From Lepus europaeus (lineage: Eukaryota; Chordata; Mammalia; Lagomorpha; Leporidae), in the NCBI RefSeq assembly GCF_033115175.1, contig NC_084840.1, forward strand, positions 77,639,179-77,703,178: a stretch of DNA of 64,000 nt, read 5' to 3'. How positions within the stretch are numbered: the first letter of the stretch is position 1; the number at the start of each line of letters is the position of its first letter. Below, piece by piece: positions 1-11,500 of this stretch. The position numbers were made by a program, and so were the translations under genes. Below the pieces are notes generated by a model. It did not search any database. It saw nothing but the letters and a program-made list of their open reading frames with translations, and had not been told where the DNA came from.

Positions 1-41
1 TAGCACATTGGAGACCCACAGTAAAATTTGTAATCACTAGG

Positions 42-360
42 GTGAGCTTTTGGCATAGCAGTTAAGATCCATCTTGGGACCCTCACATCCCATATTAGAG
101 TACGTGTGTTTGAGTCCCAGCTCTGCTTTGGATTGCAACTTCCTGCTGGTGCACACCCCAGGAGGCAGCAGGTGATGGTCTTAGAACTTGAATCCTTGCC
201 ATCCACCCAGGAAACCTAGATTGAGTTTCCAGTTCCTGCCTTCACCCTGACCCTGCCCTAGCTGTTGCAAGAATTGGGAAGTAAAGCAAAAGATAGAATG
301 GAAGCTTCTGCTGGCTTGCTCTCTCGTTCTCTCTCCTTTCAAATAAAAAAAAAGAAATTT
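42..360 (+). mobile_element. CSINE (rabbit C repeat), diverged
   Basis: The tRNA-like head (ttggcatagcagttaagat), the body gagtcccagctctgc, and a CT-rich then A-rich tail identify a plus-oriented CSINE in NET1 intronic DNA. Many substitutions suggest an old copy. Confidence 0.85.
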
Positions 361-2149
361 TAAAAAATTTAGATCGTAATCATTATGGATCTTTTTTCTT
401 ACCCTCTTTATTATAATTAAAACTTCTCTTGATTTCTTGATTTCTTGCTTTCTTTCCTTCTGACTATTCCTTTTTTTAAATTTTCTTTCCCTTGGTATTC
501 TCTAAAGCTGTGTCCTTAGATCTTGTCTTTTTGTCCACATCTTTCCCAGGAATCTCATTCGCTCTCAAAGCTTCAGTTGTAATCTCTGTTTGACTGTCCT
601 GTCTAAATCCTCCTTCACCTTTTTTCCAAAGCCTTGTCCACATTTCCAGCCACTACCTAAATGTTTTCAACTCAAAATCAGTACATCTAAAATGAAACTT
701 AAAAAAAAAAAATTCCTCCTCATTTCTTTATTTGTATTAACAGTTCTCTCTCAGTTTTAAAATGTTAGGCATCCTTGACTTCTTGTGTATATCCTTTTCT
801 TTTCCCACTCCCCCGTACCTTAGCAATGTTCTCAATACCTGATTGTGATTTATGCCTGTTCCCAGTCATCTTTCATCCATCTTCAACACTAGCCATATAT
901 CTTATTTTAGTGGACCTTTCATTATCTCTCTTTTCTGCTCCATCTGTCTACCCATAGCCCGCAACCTTACAGTGTGGGTTCATTCCCTTATCCTCTTGCA
1001 CTTTTGCTCAACTCTGTGAAAAATAACATCTTAAAAAATCTCTTCCCTAGTCTTTCCTAGCCATGTCTTAACTCGAAAGTGGTTTCTCTAGAACTCTCAA
1101 AGCACTTTGCTAGTGACACAAATTATTTTGGGATTTGCAAAAATTATCTTCTGTCACTTATCTCTTCAGTGGTCTTTTATAATGGACTTGCTAGTATTTT
1201 AGGAGCAAATATGAAAATTATTTTTTTCTGTATCACTTTATTGTCTAGAATAGTGCCTTTTACATGGTAGTTTTCTGAGACTGAAAAATCCTAAGAATAG
1301 AAATGTTTTTGGAAATTGCTGGCATTATATCATAGTAGTATACAGTTAACATAAAAATCTTACCATTTGAAATAGAGTACAGTACTTTGTTCTAAAGAAG
1401 AAAATCTGCTAAACCAGTAGAAACAGATTTGTCCCATAAAGGAAAGGATTTAGACTAGAAATGTAGAATCTTCCAGTAGTGTGGTGTGACTAGGCAGGGC
1501 ATTTCACCTCTGTAGGCCTCCTTTCTTCACCTGTAAATACAAGACTTTTTAAGAAGGCCATTTGATCTTATGAGGACTACATCTAAATCGGTTGTCTGTT
1601 TAGAAAAGTACCCTATCATATCCTTTATGTTTTATGTTATAGAACATTTAGCACACACCGAAAAAAAATTTAAGTCTAAGAAATACCAAACTTTAAAAAT
1701 CTGAAGTAACTCACAATTATACTTTACCCGTAACCTGATGGTAGTTTTACTTAAAAAATAGAGGGAACTGAGGTGACTTTACTATATTTACCCTAACAGT
1801 GGTAGGGAAAACTGGTGAGGACCGTTTTATAAAGATTGGGATAATTTTACAGTTGTGAGTGTGCATGCATTTCTGTAAAGTAAAAACAAGTTACCTGACT
1901 TTCCTTTATTTTATATAGTTATTTAACCCTGAATTCTTGTTTTATTTCTCGAAGTTACCAAGTTATCCATAATAAATTCTTTCCTAAGCATTAGACTACT
2001 ACAGAAAAAGTATTTCTGCCAGTCTCTTGAGTATTTAAATCAGAAAGAGATTTCTTCTTTGCCTCTCCTCTTACTATAGAAATTCCAAACTTTTGATAAA
2101 GAGCTTCCTCTTACTCAGGGAAAACTTGAGACGCCTAGGTGTGTCCGGC
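361..2149. other. AT-rich non-coding DNA upstream of NET1A
   Basis: No coding potential was recognised. It should be intronic to the long NET1 isoform. A MIR-like patch lies at about 1468-1610 (gtgactaggcagggcatttc, then ctgtaaatac). Confidence 0.6.
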
Positions 2150-2432
2150 CAGCAGTTAACTAAAGTCACGTGGACGGTGGGCCCCGCCCCCAGAGCCTTG
2201 TTGGCTGGGGCCCGCCCTCCCCCCCCCCCCCCCCAGCCCTGAGGTCTGCGTGCTTGCTCCCTGCTGCTCGCAGAAGCCATCAGCTCCACTGCTAGCAAGA
2301 GGCATGGGCACATGGCCGCCAAAGGTAGCTGAGCCCACAGAAGAAAAGCCCGTGTGCCCCTGCGGCGCCTCCTTACAGGGCTGACTTGGATGTGGATTAA
2401 TTTGAAAGATTGGAAGGGGTACTTGGTAAAGC
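2150..2432 (+). promoter_or_regulatory. NET1: Internal NET1A promoter and 5' UTR
   Basis: A short GC-rich island in AT-rich surroundings, directly upstream of the NET1A start. It has an E-box CACGTG at 2167-2172, a GC box (CCCCGCCCC) at about 2182-2191, and a 16-C run at 2219-2234. No TATA box is evident. The promoter role is inferred from position and from NET1A being known to use an internal promoter. The transcription start cannot be placed from sequence. Confidence 0.6.
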
Positions 2433-2525
2433 ATGGTGGCGCATGATGAGATTGGAGGTCTCCTACCTATTAAAAGGACTATACGAGTCCTAGATGTTAA
2501 TAACCAGTCCTTCAGAGAACAAGAG
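2433..2525 (+). CDS. NET1: NET1A-specific first coding exon
   Basis: Encodes residues 1-31, beginning MVAHDEIGGLLPIKRT, which I recognise as the NET1A-specific N-terminus. It ends in GAG followed by the donor GTAAGA, in phase 0. It lies about 80-280 bp downstream of a GC-rich stretch, so it is an alternative first exon with its own promoter. Confidence 0.95.
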
Positions 2526-5500
2526 GTAAGACTTAAGAAAAACAAGCCGAAAGAATGTTTTCTCACCACAGAATTTTTAAGTTTATTAACAGTAGAATTT
2601 TAAACTTTTGAACTTAATGTTGAGATGTATAACTTTATATATATATACAAGCTTAAAATGTTTTTAGGATCTGTGGTCTAAGTTTCAATAGATTTATATA
2701 TAGCATAGCTTGAATGCATACACAACTTTTTTACAAAAATTTTAAATCTTTGTGCTGCTCTGGTTTGTCAGACTTCTGATGCTTAATGTAATTGGTTTTG
2801 TTTGTTTTAAGTCACATGCATATTATCTAGTCTTAGGAACTGTTTTAATGGAGTAAGAAAGGGATAAAAGGAATCTCTTCTTTGCAAATTAATGTTAGTG
2901 AACAAATTCTGTGCTGTCTAACCTGGTATGCCTGTTTATTTTTCTTAACATATCTAGTAAGTTCATTGTGTACCATTTTTTATCCAGAAAGGAAAAGATA
3001 GTGTTAAAATATTTAACCCATTGAGTCATTGTTTAAATTCTGTCCTCTAATTTTCTGGAGTCATTATAGTTTTTTGAGGTCACTATGAACATTCATCAAA
3101 ATCAAATTATTTTTATGCCATTCTATATAGTCTTGACAGTTGCTTTAATAATATACAGTATTCTTTTTATGCTACATATTGCCTGTTGTATTTACTACAT
3201 TGTCACTTATATTATAGAAATATTGTTCTGTATTCAGCTATCTTGATTGTGATAATGGTTTTACAGCTATACAAATACATATGTCAGAGCTTACGTAATT
3301 GTACACTTAAGATATGTGTAATTTATTGTATACTTAAATAATGTTGTATGTCACTTATACACATACACCTTTTGATACTTAAACTAGCTTCCTCTTTACG
3401 AGGTATGCTTTTGTTCCATGCAGTTTGGCTTATTTGTTTTTGCATTTTGCTCATTTGCATCAATTTTTTCTAAATGTATAAGCATTTCCTTTGCACAGAA
3501 CAAGTCATACGTGAGGTCATCAGTGCAGACACTAAAACTGGTCATTTTTTGGACCATCAAGAACTAGCTAGCCTTTTTGTTTCATCTCAAATGTGTTCCT
3601 GGCATTCGTTTATTCTGAAGATTAAAAACACCAAGAATGTTGTCAGGGTTTTAGAACTAACAACATAGTCTTAAATAAATAATTAGAATAGACTATTACT
3701 AAGTAGAAAGAGGAAGAAATCCCAACTGATCAGAGCTTATTTTAAAATTCTTCTTAAATAACCTTTTTGTTTTTATTCCTTTTTTAAAATTCTTGCCAGG
3801 TAGGAGAGAAGACTATTTTTGTGGTAACCCAAGATGAATATACCCAGACACATACTGGTATATTTTTAACTCTCTTGATTTGACTTATTACAGAAGATAC
3901 CCTTCTAAAATATGTCCTCTAAATGGCATCATTAGAATAAAAAAACTATTTATAAAAAACTAGATTCACAAAAGGATTTTTCCATGTTGTTGCATTTACG
4001 TGTAAGGTACATCTCAATAAAGACCTTATTCTTAAAAATTTTCTGTTGATGGATAGCCAGAAAATTTATTAGGACATAAAACCTGACAGCAAGTGGATTA
4101 TGAGAATTTATTAATTAAAAACCCAGTCTGAAGGCAGATTCCGTATAATAATTCATGTGACTACCTAGCTAAACTAAATAGTCTGATTAAAAATTAACCT
4201 AAATAAACAACATAAACTTACATTAGAGAATGTTGGGTTTTTCCCCTTCAGGTGAACTTTAGCTCTGGTGAAAGGCTGCCTACAATTAAAAGGTTTGAGC
4301 ATGTAAAGCTAGTTGGTATTCGTTTTTATTCCCCTGGATTTTCAGGCTGCCTTCTGAGAAGGTTGTATAGTTTCAGTATCCACATTTTTCAGCTTAATAT
4401 TCTCCATAACTTGTTTCCAGCACTCCAAAACAAAAATAAACAATAACAACAAACATTATAAGCTTTTACTTTTGGTGGTGGTAAGATATATTCCTGATGT
4501 TTTCCTGGATCACTTTTAAATGGTATTCCTGCATCCAGTCCATGGGGAAGCACGAATGTGAGTGTAGGACCAGTTCTCTGAAAGCCTCATCTTAGAAATG
4601 TTTGTGACAGTACAAATGCTTAGGATCTTAGTAAACAAATCAGATCATAAAGTAAGTACTTTTGATTGTATTTCCTATATTCCAAAGGAGACAAAGTTTT
4701 TCCTAGAGTTTTAGGTGACCCACAGATGTCTAATCCATAACATTCTTCCACAGAAGTCTTCTGTTTGACTTTTTTTTTTTTCCAAATAGTTTATGTGTCT
4801 TGAAATTAGTGTCATACTTTTGTAATGCTTTCAGTATTATAAATATATTTTTACAATACTTTCAGTATTATACTTTCATATTTCATAATCACACTTCTTG
4901 AGTTATTTGTTAAAATTTTTCATCCTTTTGAAATACATATGCCAAAGCTTGTGTTGTATTTGTCCGCTGTTCTTCACATATGTCCTTTGAGTAAGACAGT
5001 TACTATTGGATTCCCAAAAGCAAAACTGTAGAGGACCATTTTCTCTCCCTTGGTCCCAAACCCTTATTTCCTGATTTAGTTACCATACTTTGTTACCAAA
5101 ACATGCCATACTTGATCAGCTCTGAAGAGTAACTTGACCTTTGTGAAAGAGAGATTGTAGTTGAGTTTTTAAAATTATGAAACATATTCAACAATCAAAT
5201 ACTGATTAGTATAATATCCTGCCACCCTGAAGATACTGCACAAACAAAATGCATATTCATTTTAGAAATATCTTTTAGACATATTTACATTTGGTTATCT
5301 AAATTCTGTGATGTTCATTTTAAATATCACATAATTTTGAGTTACCAGGAAATTAGTTGTTACAATAACTATAGAGGTGAGAACATTTATCATTAATTTG
5401 ATTTTATATAATAAAGCAAATACCAAAAATTTTTTTCTTCTTAAACGAACTTTCTTTTAAAATTCACCACAAGGTGGGTTTTAATTTAAATTTAATTTAA

Positions 5501-8500
5501 ATGTTTTGTGATTTACTAGGAAGTCAGTTTTATTATGCTTTAATCAAAGAAGAGTTAACCTCTTTCCAAAAAAGAAGAATAAAACTTTGTGACAACTGCT
5601 TTTTTTTCTAGTTGATGTAGAAGGCATTAATGTAGTAGGCATTAAGCTTGTGAGGTAATTCAATCCATTCAAACAGGAGACTCTTTGTACTGTCTTTACT
5701 AAATGGAAAGGAATGCCTTGTGCTTGCCTCTGCACACGCATGTGTCACTCAGTCTTCACAGATGTGTGTGGTAAAGGCATTCACATATGTCCCCAGCCGC
5801 ACAGCTCGTGCCATCCTACCATACAGCTCAAAGGTCTTTATTTCAGTTCATTTAACATTTGCTCATTAGTAGCTTTATTCAGAGTTTGCCTTTGGAGTTC
5901 ATTTATTTAGGGGGTAGAAAAAGTCATCTGTAACTCCACCTCTTAAATTCTTCATAGTTCTTAATTTTCCTTATCTACGAAGTTTCTTCACTCTAGTAGT
6001 TCGTGTTTTTAATATATATATATGTATCCATTCAGCAGCTTTGATAAGGCTTAATTGCTTTTTTTATATCACCTAAATTTCTTTTCAAATAATTTTTAAA
6101 CTTTATCAGCCTCTTCTTAAATTTCTTGAAAGGGATTATTTTTATTCACACCTCTTTTTATATGACTTTAGTCATGTCAAGAATTTTTAGGAAAAAAATT
6201 CTATTATTTTTAAATAATAAGTTTTATTTTTACATGGTGATTCTAATGTAATTTTTAATTATATATATATCCTTAAGAATTATTTTGTTGAGTTTGCCAC
6301 AATTGTGAAAGACACCAAATACAAAAAAAAAGCTAAGTATGCTCCTTAGACATTTTAAAGAATAAATCTACCTGTTTTATGATCTGACTTTCTTTATTTC
6401 AACAACTATGCCAGTCACCTAGTGATATGCCTCCATTTTCCTAGCAGTAAAATTAGATGATCCAGTTTTTGTGAAATGTTGAGATCTTGGAATGATAAGA
6501 GATATGTTTGCCATATCAATAATATTTTTAAGTAATACTTGTAGTACAATAACTGGTTCCTCTGAATTTGTGTATATTTTTTCTTTGTTAATAAATATAT
6601 GGTTGAGGATCTAATTATTTATAAATCCCAATGTTTATGTAGTAAGTGGAAATATTCCTTAAAAAAGTGTTCATAATAATTAAAATGTGGTATGTACCAA
6701 GCACTGTTCTGAGCTCTGTTTACTGATTGATTGATCACAACAACTTTATAAGAGGACCCCTGCTATTAACCCTATTTTGCAAATGAGTGGGCTAAGGCCC
6801 CAGATGTGCCCCAATAAGTATGAGAGCCTGAATTTGAGCCCAGTCAGTCTGATTCCAGAATCTAAGAGCTCATTTAACCACCTGAATGCTTTTTGACCTA
6901 TTCAGATGTCATGTTTCTTTAAAGGTTACTCTGTAACCGAAATAGTTAAAAATGAAATTATAAAATATCAGGGATTTGCTTGAAAATATTCAAGTAGAGG
7001 TAGAAGTGAAACAAATTGTTATACCAGAAACTATTGAATCTGAGTGATAGATATATGAGATTTATTATGCTGCTCTCTTTCATGTTTTTGAATAACATTT
7101 TCACAATAATGAATCATTTTTTAAAAAGTTATTCTCCACATTAAACTAGAAAGTTCTATAGGATTTTAGAATCTGATTTCTTTGTTTTAAATTTCATTTT
7201 TTCTTCTACTGGTAGTATTTGTTATATTCTCAAGGTGATATTCAAATATTGACTGGCCTTTCTTAGACCATTTATTTTTTGGTAAATTACTGATACTTGA
7301 TAGTGTTCTTACTGTTTTAACAATGAAGAACATCTGTTCATTTTCAGACGTACATGTTTCTGTGTTTTGTAATGTTCAAACTATTATTTTGTGAGAGGTT
7401 TAACTTTTTCTAAGCTTATATGAAATCATTGTACCTAAACATACATTTAGTGTAATCTGATTTTGTTTTCATAGGAGCCAAGCAATAAAAGAGTTCGACC
7501 TCTAGCTCGAGTCACATCCTTGGCGAATTTAATCTCTCCTGTAAGAAATGGAGCAGTCAGACGTTTTGGTCAAACAATACAGGTAAGAACAGGGTGAATG
7601 AGAGAATGTAGTCAGGGGACTTCTTAGTAAAAGCCTGAAATTAATTTTTTTGAGCCATACAAACAGGTTTGCACTATTGTACTTAAACATGTTTTCTTTT
7701 TGGAATATGCTGGTAAGGACTATTGTTATTAGAACAGTGTTTGTGGAAACCTCAAAATGTTAAGTCACATCTCTTATCAAAGGATGGTTCCAGAAAGCAA
7801 TTTTAGCTGGTAAATATTTTAGAATGGTGGATTGAAGCTTACATAAATGATTGTGTTGAGAAATTCTCAGAACTTTGTTTTTAATTAGCTTTCTTTGCTT
7901 TAAGAAAAAGAAAAGAGAATAATTATTACATCCTTAATCTTATTTTACCTTTTGCCTCACCTCTTTTTTTAAGTCATTTACCCTTCGTGGTGACCACAGA
8001 TCCCCAGCCTCTGCCCAAAAGTCATCTAGCAGGTCGACAGTCCCAACACCTGCCAAAAGAAGAAGCAGTGTACTGTGGTCAGAGATGTTCGACATCAGTA
8101 TGAAGGAGTCTTTAACCACCAGAGAAATCAAACGTCAAGAGGTATGGTAGCATTCAGTACCAAGACCATATTGATTAGCCTGTGCCAAAAAAAAAACCCC
8201 TGTTTTTTAAGTATATATTTGCCAAAAGGATAGCAAACTAATTCCTATGGCAAAATTAACTTGAATTTTTGTATTTGAACAACAATAATACATGCTGAGT
8301 AACACTTGGTGATGGCCATCAAACTAAACAGCTCTGATGGGGTAGAATTACAGAATACATGGCAACCTGTCATTTGAAATTCCACTCTGATTTATAGTTT
8401 TCAAGACTGAATCACAGAATGCTGTTCAAAGCTTCAGTTAGATAATACAAGGATATGTTGTATATAATTTTCCTTTTTCAAAGGAAGGATGACTCTGATG

Positions 8501-11500
8501 TTTGGTGGATGTTTTTTAGGCGATATATGAAATGTCCCGAGGTGAACAGGATTTAATTGAGGATCTCAAGCTTGCAAGGAAGGTCAGTAAATAACCTCTT
8601 ATCAGATGTTATATTTTTTAAGTTATTTTTCTTTCTTTTTTTTTTTTTTTATTTATTCGACAGAATTATAGACAGTGAGAGAGAGAGAGACAGAGAGAAA
8701 GGTCTTCCTTCCGTTGGTTCACTCCCCAAATGGCCACTATGGCCGGCGCTGTGCCGATCTGAAGCCAGGAGCCAGGTGCTTCTTCCTGGTCTCCCATGAG
8801 GATGCAGGGGCCCAAGGACTTGGGCCATCCTTCACTGCCCTCCCGGGCCACAGCAGAGAGTTGGACTGGAAGAGGAGCAACCAGGACTAGAACCCGGCGC
8901 CCATATGGGATGCCGGCGCCGCAGGCGAAGGATTAACCAAGTGAGCCATGGCTCCGGCCCTAAAAGTTATATTTCACAAATTCTAAAGGATCATTTTCTT
9001 AACCTTTGGAAGCAAAAAATATCTACTGGTGAATATGTATGTTAGATGAAAATAAGACACATCTCTTCAAATATGAATCTTTGTAGGAGAGCCTATTTGA
9101 GGATTAGCGTACACTTTTGATTCTTTTACATGTAGCAAACAGTTTCTACACTGGCTTTTATGTCTTAGCCACGTTTGCAATCAAGTCCAGATTTCTCATC
9201 ATGTTTTCTGTGCTTAATCTGTATGTGTGACACTTTTCTCTACCTCTGATAGGCATACCATGACCCCATGTTAAAGTTGTCCATCATGTCAGAAGAGGAA
9301 CTCACACACATATTTGGTGATTTGGATGCTTACATACCTCTCCATGAAGGTTAGATGTGCTACTTAATTTTCATTAGCATTTGGGCAACACAAGTAATTT
9401 TAGATCTAAACTTCTAATGTAGTGCTGACCTGTTTCGTAAATAAACCTGTTATTGGTCTTTCTGGTCTTTTTACACTTCAGATTTGTTGGCGAGAATAGG
9501 AGAAGCAACCAAGCCTGATGGAACAGTAGAGCAGATCGGTCACATTCTTGTGAAGTGGGTATGTAGCAAGTGGTCAACCCCAGATTGCTTCTTACATTAA
9601 TGCCAGTGTTTATAATGGATGTCAAATCAGTTAGATCCCATAACTGGATTCCACAAACAGATAAAGCATTAAAACTCAACATATCTACAGTGATGTAAAA
9701 ATCTTTTGTAATGATGTAAAAGTTACAATCTGTTTTTTTTTTTTTTAAACTTCATTCCTGGTGTATTTTCATTTGTGTTACAAATCTATTTACAAAAAAT
9801 ATGTGCTTGGGCAGAACACCCACATTATCTGCTATTAATTATCTGTTACATTTATTCACTCAAGGTTTGAGTGCCTTCCAGAGGCTGAGCACTGTTCAAG
9901 AAGGGTGTCACTGGGAAATGTAGTGATAAAAGACTGCATTTACAGCCTAGTGAGGAGGTAGTCAGGTATATTTAGAAATGGTAGAAGGTTCTCGAGTGTT
10001 TTGGAAACAGAGATAACTGAGTATCTATCTGAGGTTAGGGGAAAGAGAGGTTGTTAAGTCCAGTTGAAATTAGCCAAATTAGGGGAATTGTAAAAGAACA
10101 TTCTGATGATGGTCCAGAATACTCTTAAGCTCCTATTATCATCTGCAGGAAAATATCCACAGCTTGTTCAGTGTCTCAATAAGAGCTGTATGTTTTGTAC
10201 TTCCTGTTCACAGGCTTATTAGTGCAGTCATAACATGTAGGCATCATACATTCTCCTTTTCTTTATTATTCAGTTACCAGGCTTGAATGCCTACAAAGGA
10301 TACTGTAGTAACCAGCTGGCAGCCAAAGCGCTTCTTGATCAAAAGAAGCAGGATCCAAGAGTCCAAGATTTCCTCCAGCGGTGTCTTGAGTCTCCTTTCA
10401 GTCGAAAACTTGATCTTTGGAGCTTCCTCGATATCCCTCGAAGTCGCTTAGTCAAATACCCTTTACTGTTAAAAGAAATTCTTAGGCACACTCCGAAAGA
10501 CCACCCTGATGTTCAGCTTCTGGAGGAAGCTGTAAGTAGTCCAGTGAATGATTATTTTATTAGTCAATGGTATATTAAATGGCTTGGAAATGTATAAAAT
10601 AATAATTTCATTTTATGTGTGTTGAATCAGCATAGTGAAGTATTTTGTTGTTAAGTACCCAAAACATTGGTGCACTGTGCACTAAGCAGTAAGAAGATGT
10701 ACCAGTATTGTACTTAACACGTATTATATTTATATTTTAATGAAGGGGCTGTATTTTAATCTAGTCACTTCTGCTAGCTAGCTTAGTAACTTTGACAGTG
10801 CCAGTTGGGCTGGCACTGTTTCTTCGTTTGCAAAATGAACGGACTGACAATTAACTGATTTCTAGAGTCCTTTTCAAGATTTAAAATCTATGATTTTATG
10901 TGACATTTTTGCCCTGTAGGGAAGCAGGATGAGTCCATATACTGAAGTTGTTGCTCCATCAATATTTTGATAATCTTTAGGTGTTGATAATACAAGGAGT
11001 TCTGTCTGATATCAACTTGAAGAAAGGCGAATCTGAGTGTCAGTATTACATTGACAAGCTAGAGTATCTGGATGAAAAGCAGAAGGATCCTAGAATTGAA
11101 GCAAGCAAAGTGTTGTTGTGCCATGGGGAACTGAAGAATAAAAATGGACACGTAAGTCTTTTTGAATACTACAAAGAAATAAGCTGCCTTTTCCCACCCT
11201 GTTCAATTTTTTGCATGTAACTTATGAAACAAATTTGTAAAAATAAATTCATGGCATAGAAAAAGAACGTTGGGGCCGGCTCTGTGGCACAGTGGGTTAA
11301 CGCCCTGGCCTGAAGCACCGGCATCCCATATGGGCGCCGGTTCGAGACCCGGTTGCTCCTCTTCCAGTCCAGCTCTCTGCTGTGGCCTGGGGAGGCAGTA
11401 GAAGGTGGCCCAAGTCCTTGGGCCCCTGCACCTGCATGGGAGACTGGGAGGAGGCTCCTGGCCCCTGGCTTCAGATCGGCACAGCTCCAGCTGTTGCAGC

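Noticed and set aside
8631-8961. tRNA gene in the heads of CSINEs here and elsewhere
   Set aside because: They are tRNA-derived SINE heads with no intact cloverleaf, followed by the SINE body and tail.
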